Below are positions 40,527 through 49,131 of a stretch of DNA of 50,331 nucleotides, piece after piece. This stretch comes from an uncultured Christensenellaceae bacterium (GTDB lineage Bacteria; Bacillota; Clostridia; Christensenellales; Aristaeellaceae). The stretch lies in NCBI GenBank assembly GCA_905234985.1, contig CAJOJQ010000022.1, positions 1 to 50,331 on the forward strand, given 5' to 3'. A model generated the notes under the pieces. That model worked only from the letters and a program-made list of their open reading frames with translations. It was not told where the DNA came from and did no database searches. Within the stretch, counting starts at the first letter, position 1. Each line of letters begins with the position of its first letter. A program made the translations under genes and the position numbers.

Positions 40527-41669
40527 TCAGTACGCAATGGCGACGATCAGGCCGCCCATACCGTAGCCCTCCATGTTGTCCACGGACACGATCACTTCCC
40601 GGGCGGAGCGGGTCACGTTCACGGTGGCGCTGCCGCCGCCGTAATCCGTCACGCGGACGATCTCATACTTGAGTACGCCGTCCTGATACACGGCGATGTG
40701 GGGATGGGCGATCAGGTACTCGATATATTCCTCCATGCAGAAGTTCATAATGTGCATCACCGCCGCGTTGGGCACGCCCACATAGCGGTAAATGCTCAGC
40801 TTGCTGCTCTGGCCGGTTTTGTAGGATTTATCGGTCACGGTGGCGTTGGGGTAGCCCTGCACCGGGAAGCGGAAAATGATGCCGTATTCCCAGCTGTGCT
40901 CCACCATCCAGTCGGACTGGGGCAGCTCGTAAAACTTCTTATCCATGATGGGGTCGCCCTTGGCATAGCGGCCCATGCGGAAGGACAGGCCGGATTCATA
41001 CTCGCTGGTGCCGGGCACGCTGTACCCCTCGCTGACCACCTTATTGATCAGGTTTTCACCGGTCAGGCTGTCGGCGTACTTGGCGGCGGCGGTATCATAA
41101 TACTGCTGCTGGGTGGCCCGCAGGCGGTAGCCTTCCTCCACATTATAATGCTCCAGGCCCTCCGCCTTGGCGGCGGACAGCATATTGCCCAGGGCGGTGA
41201 TGGCGGGCGAAAGCAGCTTTACGTTGGCATTTGCGGTAGGAATGGTTTTATCCGTGGCGTGAACGCCCAAAAACTCACATTCGGCCAGATCATCGGGCAC
41301 CGCGTGCCAGCGGTTCACCAGCAGCATGCCGCTGGAAATCAGCTCCTGCCGGGAAGCGGTATAGGTTTTGGTATTGCTCAGGGGGAATTCGCTCACGTCG
41401 ATCACGTCCCAGCCCTCCTGCTTGGGGGTGGGCCATTCCGGCGTTTCCACCTGGGCCGCGGCGGCCTGTTCCTCGGCCTTGGCCTGACGGTAGGCTTCCT
41501 GCAGGCGGTCGTTTTCCTGCTGGGCGCGGGCCGCGTTTTCCGTCTCCTGGGCCTTGATGGACTGATCCAGCAGCATATAACCGGCCCCGCAGATCACGGT
41601 GAGCACAAAGAGTACGATCAGAATGCGCACAAGCTTGCCATAAGCATCCGCGCCGCGCTTTTTCGACAT
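40527..41669 (-). CDS. Membrane-anchored VanY-like protein lacking zinc ligands
   Basis: Protein of 380 residues: one N-terminal TM helix (about 13-34), a coiled-coil-like Glu/Gln/Ala stalk (36-75), then an M15B D-Ala-D-Ala carboxypeptidase-like domain (about 110-380). The fold markers are GYRLRATQQQYYD, VPGTSEYESGLSFRMG, HSWEYGIIFRFP and IYRYVG. In active enzymes these read SEHxxGLAxD and EPWHxRYVG; here the zinc ligands are Y224, R231 and I293, and the catalytic Glu is replaced (KLSI at 290-293). It is therefore probably a pseudo-enzyme, perhaps binding wall peptides. ATG 41669 has AAGGTG 6 nt upstream. It is monocistronic. Confidence 0.82.
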   Translation of the reverse strand: MSKKRGADAYGKLVRILIVLFVLTVICGAGYMLLDQSIKAQETENAARAQQENDRLQEAYRQAKAEEQAAAAQVETPEWPTPKQEGWDVIDVSEFPLSNTKTYTASRQELISSGMLLVNRWHAVPDDLAECEFLGVHATDKTIPTANANVKLLSPAITALGNMLSAAKAEGLEHYNVEEGYRLRATQQQYYDTAAAKYADSLTGENLINKVVSEGYSVPGTSEYESGLSFRMGRYAKGDPIMDKKFYELPQSDWMVEHSWEYGIIFRFPVQGYPNATVTDKSYKTGQSSKLSIYRYVGVPNAAVMHIMNFCMEEYIEYLIAHPHIAVYQDGVLKYEIVRVTDYGGGSATVNVTRSAREVIVSVDNMEGYGMGGLIVAIAY

Positions 41670-41723
41670 TCCTTTCACCTTCCGTAAGGCGCCGCAGCGC
41701 CCGATTTTCTCAAAGCAGAATGA

Positions 41724-41752
41724 AATACACTTCTACCGCCTAAATATATCAA
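41724..41752 (-). promoter_or_regulatory. Possible promoter of the VanY-like gene
   Basis: On the minus strand TTGATA (41747-41752), 17-bp spacer, TGTATT (41724-41729); the -10 is weak. Confidence 0.35.
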
Positions 41753-41757
41753 AAATA

Positions 41758-42504
41758 TTAAGGAATGTCAACATTATTTAATAAATTCATCGCCGCCGCC
41801 AGGGTTTGGCCGATGGGCACGCTGATGCACAGGTCGGCCCGCCGATCCATGGAGGTGGGCGAACGGTTGATGATCACCAGGGGGCCGCGGTAGCCCTCCA
41901 CGAACCCGGCGGCAGGGTATACGGACAGGGACGTGCCGCCGATGATGAGCAAATCAGCCCGCTCGATGGCGTACAGCGCCTCTTCGATAGCCCCCGGGGG
42001 CAGCTGTTCCCCGTAAAGCACCACGTCGGGCTTGATTACGCCGCCGCATGCGCACCGGGGCACGCCCTGGGATCGCAGAATATCTTCCAATGTATACTTC
42101 TTCCCGCAGCGGGTGCAGGAGTTCACCAGCACCGTGCCGTGCAGCTCGATCACGTTTTTGCTGCCCGCCAGCTGGTGCAGGCCGTCGATATTCTGGGTGA
42201 TCACGGCGGACAGGATGCCGCGCTTTTCCAGTTCGGCCAGAGCCAGATGGGCCGGGTTGGGCTTGGCCTCCGGGAACAGCATCTTTTTGCGGTAAAAATC
42301 GTAAAAAGCCTCCGTTTTCGTCCAGAAATACCCGTGGCTGAGAATGGTTTCCGGCGGATCGCTCCACTGCTGATGATACAGGCCGTCGGTGCTGCGGAAA
42401 TCGGGAATGCCGCTTTCCGTGGACACCCCAGCCCCGCCGAAGAACACGGCCCGCCGGGCGTTTTTGAGCATGTTTGCCAATTTTGCCTGCGCATTTTCTT
42501 CCAT
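41758..42504 (-). CDS. cobB: NAD-dependent protein deacylase, Sir2 family
   Basis: Removes acetyl or related acyl groups from protein lysines using NAD. The protein has 248 residues. NAD-binding GGAGVSTESGIPDFRS (24-39), TQNIDGLHQLAG with the catalytic His in ELHGTV, and the zinc ribbon cysteines (SCTRCGKK and CACGG) are complete. GGAGG 8 nt upstream supports the ATG. It has its own promoter. In a window with several GNAT acetyltransferases it may oppose lysine acetylation, but no direct link is visible. Confidence 0.95.
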   Translation of the reverse strand: MEENAQAKLANMLKNARRAVFFGGAGVSTESGIPDFRSTDGLYHQQWSDPPETILSHGYFWTKTEAFYDFYRKKMLFPEAKPNPAHLALAELEKRGILSAVITQNIDGLHQLAGSKNVIELHGTVLVNSCTRCGKKYTLEDILRSQGVPRCACGGVIKPDVVLYGEQLPPGAIEEALYAIERADLLIIGGTSLSVYPAAGFVEGYRGPLVIINRSPTSMDRRADLCISVPIGQTLAAAMNLLNNVDIP

Positions 42505-42531
42505 TTCTGCATTCCTCCTCTTTTAGTCAAT

Positions 42532-42560
42532 ATTATGGCGCGGAAAAAAGGAAAAGTCAA
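42532..42560 (-). promoter_or_regulatory. Promoter of the Sir2 gene
   Basis: On the minus strand TTGACT (42555-42560), 17-bp spacer, CATAAT (42532-42537), 28 bp before the ATG. Confidence 0.55.
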
Positions 42561-42645
42561 GGTTTGCGTGGCTTTTGGTTTATTCCATACCAACAGATAC
42601 AACTATTGCATGAATAATCCCCTGAAATTTTGTTAGTTCTGCGAA

Positions 42646-42674
42646 TTTTCAAAGCAGCGAAAAGCATGTATAAT
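42646..42674 (+). promoter_or_regulatory. Promoter of the sugar-transport ATPase gene
   Basis: TTTTCA (42646-42651), 17-bp spacer, perfect TATAAT (42669-42674). Confidence 0.5.
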
Positions 42675-42745
42675 AATAGCATCTTGGAGGGGCCATGGCC
42701 TGCTCCGGGCAGATCATAAGACGAATGTTGAAGGAGGATTCATTC

Positions 42746-43868
42746 ATGAGCAGCGTATCTCTGCAGCACATCTACAAGGTCTATGCCGGTGGCGTCACCG
42801 CCGTAAGCGATTTCAACCTGGAAATTGAAGATAAGGAATTTATCGTTCTGGTCGGCCCCTCTGGCTGCGGTAAGTCCACCACCCTGCGCATGGTTGCCGG
42901 TCTGGAAGAAATCAGCGACGGCGAACTGTACATCGGCGACAAGCTGGTGAACGATGTTGCTCCCAAGGATCGCGATATCGCCATGGTGTTCCAGAACTAC
43001 GCTCTGTATCCCCATATGACGGTTTATGACAACATGGCTTTCGGCCTGAAGCTGCGCAAGACCCCCAAGGACGAAATCAAGCGCCGCGTGGAAGAAGCCG
43101 CCCGCGTTCTGGACATCGCCCACCTGCTCAACCGTAAGCCCAAGGCTTTGTCCGGCGGTCAGCGCCAGCGTGTTGCTCTGGGCCGCGCCATCGTGCGTGA
43201 ACCCAAGGTCTTCCTGATGGACGAACCTCTGTCCAACCTGGACGCCAAGCTGCGCGTGCAGATGCGTACTGAAATCACCAAGCTGCATCAGCGCCTGCAG
43301 ACCACCTTCATCTACGTTACCCACGACCAGACCGAGGCCATGACCATGGGGTTCCCGTATCGTCATCATGAAGGATGGCTTCATCCAGCAGGTCGACACC
43401 CCCCAGAACAACTACGACTATCCTGCCAACAAGTTCGTGGCCGGCTTCATCGGTTCTCCCCAGATGAACTTCTTCGACGTCCGCCTGCAGAAGGAAGACG
43501 GCAAGATCGTGGCCGTGTTCGGCGACAACAAGATCGTTGTGCCCCAGGAAAAGATCGCCAAGTTCAAGGATGAAAGCTACATCGGCAAGGAAGTCACCAT
43601 GGGCATCCGTCCCGAGAACATCGACGACGCTCCCGAATTCGTGGCCGAGCATGCCGACGCCGTGATGAAGGTGCACGTTGAAGTGACTGAATTGATGGGC
43701 TCTGAAACCTATCTGTACTTCTCTACCTCCGGCAAGGAAGAAAACGTGATCGCCCGCGTCGATCCGCGCACCAAGACCCGCGCTGGCGACGACGTGAAGG
43801 TGGCCCTGGATACCACCCGCCTGCACTTCTTCGATAAGGACACCGAAGAAACCATCATGAACCGCTAA
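42746..43868 (+). CDS. MsmX/UgpC-type sugar ABC transporter ATPase, frameshifted in this sequence
   Basis: Shared ATPase for multiple sugar importers (MsmX/UgpC/MalK group), about 373 residues if intact. Walker [10 protein letters not shown], signature LSGGQRQR, Walker [11 protein letters not shown] and the H-loop [12 protein letters not shown] are in the first frame. The expected continuation DRIVIMKDG is broken: after ATGACCATGGG there is one extra base near 43350-43357, and the rest ([15 protein letters not shown] onward, TOBE-like domain) continues in another frame to 43868. Codon use, rich in GCT/GTT/CGT, suggests high expression, so a sequencing or assembly error is quite possible. ATG 42746 has GGAGG 8 nt upstream; an in-frame ATG at 42695 with GGAGGGG would add 17 residues. 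No permease genes are adjacent, as usual for MsmX. Confidence 0.88.
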
Positions 43869-43884
43869 TCCCCAAAAATATTTT

Positions 43885-43913
43885 CGCCGGAGGGCTTGCC
43901 CTCCGGCGTTTTT
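43885..43913 (+). terminator. Terminator of the sugar-transport ATPase gene
   Basis: The perfect stem CGCCGGAGGGC / GCCCTCCGGCG with a short loop and T5 starts 16 bp after the stop. Confidence 0.9.
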
Positions 43914-43920
43914 CTGTTTC

Positions 43921-44478
43921 TTACCGCTTGATTTCGCGCACCATGGAATACTCGTTCAGCAGCGTTCCGTCTTTCAGGCGGATGGCGTTGGGGCGCACGC
44001 CGGTGATGCGGAAGCCCATTTTTTCGTACAGGGCGCGGGCACGGGCGTTGCCTTCCACGAAGTCCAGTTCCATTTGCAGGATGTTTTCATTTTCCTCCGC
44101 GATGCGGATCATCTCCTGAAAAAGCCGGGTGCCGACGCCCTGGCCCCAGTATGCTTTCAGCAGGGCGATGGCGACGCTGGCCCGGTGCCGGGTTTTCATG
44201 CCGGTGCTCCACATGATCTGGCAGTTCCCGGCCACTTTCCCTTCCACCAGACACACCAGCATCGCTTCGTGATCGGAGGCGTTTACCCGGTCAAACAGCG
44301 TCTTTTCCGCTTCCGGGGTGTACTTGCCGCATTCCTCGGGATAGCGCAGAATAAATTCCGTTTCCCCGGCGGAAGTATATAGATAATTCAGCACACCCGG
44401 AATATCCTCATCCCTGGGGCTGCGGATCAGGGCTTTTCTGCCGTCCTTTAACTGAAATTCAAATGGCTGAATCAACAT
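43921..44478 (-). CDS. GNAT-family N-acetyltransferase
   Basis: Acetyltransferase of 185 residues, likely acting on an amine or protein N-terminus. The CoA site is LKAYWGQGVGTRLFQEMI (about 107-124) and the end LDFVEGNARARALYEKMGF is RimI/YkkB-like. Base composition matches the neighbours, unlike the AT-rich GNAT at 25401. GAGGG lies 7 nt before the ATG. It is convergent with the ATPase gene and the last gene downstream of the membrane protein at 44500-45723. Confidence 0.88.
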   Translation of the reverse strand: MLIQPFEFQLKDGRKALIRSPRDEDIPGVLNYLYTSAGETEFILRYPEECGKYTPEAEKTLFDRVNASDHEAMLVCLVEGKVAGNCQIMWSTGMKTRHRASVAIALLKAYWGQGVGTRLFQEMIRIAEENENILQMELDFVEGNARARALYEKMGFRITGVRPNAIRLKDGTLLNEYSMVREIKR

Positions 44479-44499
44479 TGCTTTTCCCTCTTTTTTGAT

Positions 44500-45723
44500 T
44501 TACAGATGCACGATGGTGGCGGCCCAGGCTGTGAAGCCCAGCACGGCCAGCAGGATCAGCAGCTCCACAATATTGGAGCGCTTTTTTTCAGGGGTCAGCA
44601 GCAGATAGAAAAAGGTGTAGGGCACCAAATCCACGGCGTAGCGCGCGCCCAGTTGAAACCCGCCGAAGGTGCGGTGCAGCAGCAGCAGGAAGGCGTTCGC
44701 AATGCAGGTCACAAGCACCACGGCCTTTTCCACACGCATGCGGCGGCGGAACAAATCCGCAATGAACCAGTACAGCATGAGCAGCAGGGTGGGACAGGCC
44801 AGCAGCATGGAATAGCCGAATTTTTCCACCTCTCCCTCGCTGTTCAGGGGCAGGCCCCACAGGAACCGTTTCAAATTTTTGCCCACGTGATCCAGGGAAA
44901 ACTGGACGCCGCCCTGAAAGGAAAACTCCGGCAGGTAATTGTGGCCGAACTCAAACACATCGCCGAAACGGACGTAATTGTACATGCCGATGCCAAAGGC
45001 CACGCACAGCCCCAAGCAGACGCCCGGCAGCAGGGCGCGGATCATGGTTTTGATCGTTTTCCCCGCTCGGCGGTTGATGGCCAGATAAGCTGCGAACAGG
45101 GGCAGCGCGTACAGGGCGTTGAAGGGGCGGCAGGCCACCGATAGGGCGTAGCAAAGCAGGGATAAGGTGGGCTTGTCCAGGATCAGCAGGCTCACGGCGG
45201 CGGTGGTGAGGAAAAAGGCCAGCACCTGGGCGTGGTACCACACCGCGCCGTTCAGGGTCAGCGGCAGCAGGGAGGAAGAAAAGCACAGCAGGAAGGAAAA
45301 AATGCCCGCGTCCCATTTCCTGTACCCCCGGCGTTTCAGGGCGGCGTACAGAAGCAGGCACGCCCCCGCCGCGTACAGCTTCATGAGCAGGTTATCCGGA
45401 GTGTCCCAGCCGAAAATGAAGGTCAGGGGCAGCAGCACCACCGAGGGCAGGGGCGGGAAGGACACGTAGTATTCGCCCTCATAAACGGCCAGCTCCAAAT
45501 AAGGCACGTCCTCCGGCAAATGCAGCAGCCCTTCCCGCCACGCCATGGCCTGCCGGGTATAGGTATTATAGGGCGTAGCGCCCGCAAAGCTGCTGCCCGT
45601 GAGCATACACATCACCGCCCACAGCGCGGCCATGGCAACAATTAAAAGCAGCGGCATTTTATCCCGCCGCAGGAATCCGAATTTCTGTTTCATTTCTTTC
45701 ACATCATGATCGAAAAATATCAT
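44500..45723 (-). CDS. Polytopic membrane protein, GT-C glycosyltransferase-like
   Basis: Integral membrane protein of 407 residues with about ten hydrophobic helices. The segment EGEYYVSFPPLPSVVLLPL in the first large loop and PFNALYALPLF are reminiscent of DUF2029/PMT-type lipid-linked mannosyltransferases (Y-x-S/P-F-x-P-L-P). A conserved acidic loop motif is not certain. GGAG lies about 6 nt before ATG 45723; ATG 45693 is an alternative with a weak RBS. It follows the binding-protein gene by 40 bp and may share its transcript. Substrate unknown. Confidence 0.75.
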   Translation of the reverse strand: MIFFDHDVKEMKQKFGFLRRDKMPLLLIVAMAALWAVMCMLTGSSFAGATPYNTYTRQAMAWREGLLHLPEDVPYLELAVYEGEYYVSFPPLPSVVLLPLTFIFGWDTPDNLLMKLYAAGACLLLYAALKRRGYRKWDAGIFSFLLCFSSSLLPLTLNGAVWYHAQVLAFFLTTAAVSLLILDKPTLSLLCYALSVACRPFNALYALPLFAAYLAINRRAGKTIKTMIRALLPGVCLGLCVAFGIGMYNYVRFGDVFEFGHNYLPEFSFQGGVQFSLDHVGKNLKRFLWGLPLNSEGEVEKFGYSMLLACPTLLLMLYWFIADLFRRRMRVEKAVVLVTCIANAFLLLLHRTFGGFQLGARYAVDLVPYTFFYLLLTPEKKRSNIVELLILLAVLGFTAWAATIVHL

Positions 45724-45763
45724 CCGGCGCTCCAGGGCGGCTTGTTCCGGAGCGCCGCTCAGT

Positions 45764-46843
45764 TCAGTTCCCGGCGTTCATCCCCGCAAGGAATTCAACG
45801 AATGTTTTCAGCGCCACCGGCACCAGCATATCGGAATAATAAGCGTCGGTGATGATGGTGCCCTCGGGCATGTCCCGCTTACCGAAGTCGTTAAATATCA
45901 TGAGCTTCTTCAACTGAAGAAGAACCTCCCGTTCTTCCTCCGTCGATTGATCGATGATCTGCTGACGACGGGCTTCCCGCTCTTCCTCCGTCAACATCGC
46001 AGCCCTGTTGGATGCGCTGTTTGTCCGGGTCCAGAACACCGCGTCCACGGTTCCGCTGGCCAACGCGGCGGCGCGGCCCATGCTGTCCACCTGCTTCAAT
46101 TCGATGTTCTTGTTGACGCGGCGGCTGATCTCCGCCAACAGCGCGGTATTGAAGCCTGCGGGGGTACCGTCGGGCGCCACGTAGTCCATAGGCGGCAAGC
46201 TGCCGGTAACGGCGACCTTGACGGTCTCCGCGCCTTCAAAGACGGGCATTTCCACGGGGACGATCTCGCCGTTGACAGCCGTTTCAATGTGCTCCTGAAC
46301 CAGTTTTTCCAGGGTGCCGTCTTCCTTGACGGCGGCAATCGCGGCGTTGAATTCGTCCCGCAGCGCTTCATTCCCCTCCAGCATCATGAAAGCGAAGTCA
46401 TTGCTGAGCAAACCGGCGCAAGTACCTTTGACGAACAGGCTGGCGTTTTCGTCCAGCGGTTTGAACACGGTGGTCTGCACCAGTTCGTCGTTGTTGGCGC
46501 ACAGATACGCGGCGGTGGTGGAAAAGATGTTCAGAATCTCCACGTCCCCGGCGGTCAGCGCCATCACCATGGCGTCCAGCGTGTCATAGTAAACGGGCTG
46601 GAATTTCACCGGGTTGTCCGGGTTGTTCGGAATCGAAGGAAGCAGGTTTTCGCTATAGCCTTCCGCCGCCACAAGATCAGCGATCATGATGGTGGCCTGG
46701 ATGGTGCCGGCCAGTTCTTCCTCGGATTGATTCAGCAGGGAAAGCACGCCGATCCGCTCCGTGCGGGCTTCTTCCGCCTGAACGATGGGGCAGAGCGCCA
46801 CGATCATCGCCAGCGCCAGGGACAGGGCAATCAGCTTCTTCAT
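45764..46843 (-). CDS. Exported SBP_bac_3-like protein with rearranged lobes
   Basis: Exported protein of 359 residues with signal peptide (MKKLIALSLALAMIVALCPI...QA). The first half (30-190) ends with NEALRDEFNAAIAAVKEDGTLEKLV, normally the C-terminus of a family-3 solute-binding protein. The second half starts with VKVAVTGSLPPMDYVAPDGTPAGFNTALLAEI, normally the N-terminal lobe, and ends in a Glu/Arg-rich helix (EEEREARRQQ, EEEREVLLQL). The order suggests two partial binding domains joined head to tail. No permease or ATPase is nearby; the tail could link it to a sensor or to another importer. RBS GAGGAGG lies upstream. Confidence 0.75.
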   Translation of the reverse strand: MKKLIALSLALAMIVALCPIVQAEEARTERIGVLSLLNQSEEELAGTIQATIMIADLVAAEGYSENLLPSIPNNPDNPVKFQPVYYDTLDAMVMALTAGDVEILNIFSTTAAYLCANNDELVQTTVFKPLDENASLFVKGTCAGLLSNDFAFMMLEGNEALRDEFNAAIAAVKEDGTLEKLVQEHIETAVNGEIVPVEMPVFEGAETVKVAVTGSLPPMDYVAPDGTPAGFNTALLAEISRRVNKNIELKQVDSMGRAAALASGTVDAVFWTRTNSASNRAAMLTEEEREARRQQIIDQSTEEEREVLLQLKKLMIFNDFGKRDMPEGTIITDAYYSDMLVPVALKTFVEFLAGMNAGN

Positions 46844-46935
46844 GGGAATACCTCCTCAATATGATATGCAGAAACGCTCGCTTCCGCGGGAAAACGAAAT
46901 CAACTGTGCGGGTTATTGTTCGACCTTTCAATCAG

Positions 46936-47048
46936 GTAGGAAGTAGGAGGTAGGAGGTAGGAAGTTTATAAAGTCTATCAAAAGAACCCGGCAACGTGAT
47001 CGGGTTTTGCGTATACACAAAAACCTCCTACTTCCTACCTCCTACCTT
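46936..47048. repeat. Inverted pair of heptamer tandem arrays flanking a small hairpin
   Basis: Left array 46936-46963: GTAGGAA, GTAGGAG, GTAGGAG, GTAGGAA. Right array about 47024-47044 reads the complement: CTCCTAC, TTCCTAC, CTCCTAC. Between them is AACCCG (46985-46990) / CGGGTT (47001-47006). It lies between the ppk stop and the binding-protein gene; the hairpin with flanking T/A tracts may terminate ppk transcription. Confidence 0.8.
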
Positions 47049-47055
47049 ACAACAT

Positions 47056-49104
47056 TCACTCTTCCGGCGCGGCGATTTCCGCCGGGCCCAAAATCCGTGT
47101 CTCCTGGGAATTGAGCAGCGGTTCTTCCCGCTTCACCCGACGGTATTTGCCGTTCTTTTTCATTTCCCAGGCCTTCATATTATCGTTCAACTCGTCCGCC
47201 AGGGAGGCGATGATCCTGTTTTGCAAGGCCGGATCCTCGATGGGGAACATGAGCTCCACCCGCTTGTCCAGGTTCCGGGGCATCCAGTCGGCGGAGGCGA
47301 GGTAAACTTCCTTCTCCCCGCCGTTTTCAAACACGTAGGCCCTGGTATGCTCCAGCAGGCGTCCCACGATGGAGCGCACCCGCAGGTTATCCCGCCCGCC
47401 GGTTTTCAGGCAGCACATACCGCGCACGATCAGGTCGATTTCCACCCCCGCGTCGGCGGCCTCGTACACCAGCTTGATGATTTTGGGATCCACCAGGGAG
47501 TTCATTTTGGCGGTGATCCGGGCGGGGAGGCCCGCTTCGGCGTGTTCGATCTCCCGGCGGATCAGGCGCTTGAAGGCCTTGCGCAGGTGAGTGGGCGCGG
47601 CCACCAGCTTTTCCATTTCGGTGCTTTCGCCGTAACCGGTGACCCGGTTGAAAAAGTTCACGGCGTCCCGGCCGATGGCCTCGTCGCAGGTAAAGAGGCC
47701 CATATCGGTGTACAGCCTGGCGGTCACGTCGTTATAATTGCCGGTGCCCAGGTGCACGTAGCGGCGCAGGCCGTCCGGCTCCTTGCGCACCACGCAGGTG
47801 ATCTTGCTGTGGGTTTTCAGCTTGGGCACGCCGTAGAACACGTGGCAGCCCGCTTTTTCCAGGGCGATGCACCAATTGATATTGTTTTCCTCGTCGAACC
47901 GGGCGCGCACCTCCACCAGCACCGTCACCTGCTTGCCCTGCTGGGCGGCGCGGATCAGGGCCGCCACAATGGGCGATTTACCGCTGACCCGGTACAGAGT
48001 CTGCTTGATGGCCATGACGTTCTGATCCTCCGCCGCTTCGCAGATGAAGCGCACCACGGAATCGAAGCTGTCATAGGGATGGTTCACCAGGATGTCCCCG
48101 CCGCGAATGGCGCGGAAAATGGAGCCCTCCTGGCGGAAACGCTCGTCGATCCGGGGCGCGAAGGGCGGGAAGCGCAGGTCGTCAAAGTCCGGCAGAGACG
48201 AAATCTGCTTCATGAAATAGTCTAAGTTGAGGGGGCCGGGCACGGTGAAAACGCCCTCCTCGGCCACGTCCAAGTATTTCTTCACTCGCACCAGCAGGCG
48301 CACGTCTCCCCCGGCGGGCACTTCCAGACGCACCACCCGGCCCCATTTGCGCTTTTTCAGGTTTTTGCGCATTTCCACGATCAGGGCGTCGGCGTCGCTG
48401 TCGTTATAGATGAAATCGGTGTTGCGGGTGATGCGGAAGGGCAGCACGGCCAGGGGCCGGGCTTTGCCGAACAGCCGGTGGGCGTAGGCGGCGATCACCT
48501 GCTCCAGCAGCACGCCGCGGGCCTTGCCCCGGCCCATAGGCAGCATGACCACCCGGGGCAGGGTGGAGGGCACGGTCAAAAGCGCCATGCGGGGCGTGCT
48601 CGTGCGCACGGTGGGCGGCAGCAGCAGCGCCAAATACAGCCGCCGGGACGCCAGCAGCGGGAAGGGCCGCTTATCGTCGATGGCGCGGGGGGTCATGAGG
48701 GGCTGCACCTGCTCGTCAAAATAGTGGCTCAGCCATTCCCGCTGTTCCTTGTTCAGCTCCTCCATTTTCAGGAAATGGATGCCGCTTTGGGCCAGGGCGG
48801 GCACGTATTCCGTATTCAGCAGCTCGTACTGCCGGGCCACCTGTTCCTGCACGGCGGGAAAAATGGCGTCCAGCTGTTCCCTGGGCGTCAGGCCCGAAGG
48901 ATCCTTTTTCTTGTCGCCCGCGAAGGACGCCCGCACCAGGGAACCCACCCGCACCATGAAGAACTCGTCTAAGTTTGTGGAACAGATGGACAGGAACTTG
49001 CCCCGCTCCAGCAGCGGATTGTCGGGGTTGGCCGCTTCCTCCAGCACCCGGCGGTTAAAGTCGATCCAGCTCAGCTCCCGGTTCATGATTTCCTTTTTTG
49101 CCAT
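47056..49104 (-). CDS. ppk1: Polyphosphate kinase 1
   Basis: Reversible synthesis of inorganic polyphosphate from ATP. The protein has about 682 residues with the four-domain layout: N domain (MNRELSWIDFNRRVLEEA), head domain, and two phospholipase-D-like catalytic domains. The autophosphorylated histidine is in KLKTHSKITCV, with the second His region in RYVHLGTGNYN and ATP contacts in NLDEFFMVRVG. ATG 49104 (AAAGGATG about 11 nt upstream) is preferred; GTG 49116 is the alternative. The usual partner ppx is absent, and a metallophosphoesterase is encoded 28 bp upstream on the same strand. Confidence 0.95.
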   Translation of the reverse strand: MAKKEIMNRELSWIDFNRRVLEEAANPDNPLLERGKFLSICSTNLDEFFMVRVGSLVRASFAGDKKKDPSGLTPREQLDAIFPAVQEQVARQYELLNTEYVPALAQSGIHFLKMEELNKEQREWLSHYFDEQVQPLMTPRAIDDKRPFPLLASRRLYLALLLPPTVRTSTPRMALLTVPSTLPRVVMLPMGRGKARGVLLEQVIAAYAHRLFGKARPLAVLPFRITRNTDFIYNDSDADALIVEMRKNLKKRKWGRVVRLEVPAGGDVRLLVRVKKYLDVAEEGVFTVPGPLNLDYFMKQISSLPDFDDLRFPPFAPRIDERFRQEGSIFRAIRGGDILVNHPYDSFDSVVRFICEAAEDQNVMAIKQTLYRVSGKSPIVAALIRAAQQGKQVTVLVEVRARFDEENNINWCIALEKAGCHVFYGVPKLKTHSKITCVVRKEPDGLRRYVHLGTGNYNDVTARLYTDMGLFTCDEAIGRDAVNFFNRVTGYGESTEMEKLVAAPTHLRKAFKRLIRREIEHAEAGLPARITAKMNSLVDPKIIKLVYEAADAGVEIDLIVRGMCCLKTGGRDNLRVRSIVGRLLEHTRAYVFENGGEKEVYLASADWMPRNLDKRVELMFPIEDPALQNRIIASLADELNDNMKAWEMKKNGKYRRVKREEPLLNSQETRILGPAEIAAPEE

Positions 49105-49131
49105 GGGTATTTGCACATCCTTTTGTATCGT

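Noticed and set aside
40218..41687. Long plus-strand open frame opposite the VanY-like gene
   Set aside because: Shadow of a well-supported minus-strand gene; Gly/His-rich composition, no RBS.
46996..48225. Plus-strand open frame opposite ppk1 (409 codons)
   Set aside because: Antisense to conserved PPK catalytic domains; His/Gly-rich shadow.
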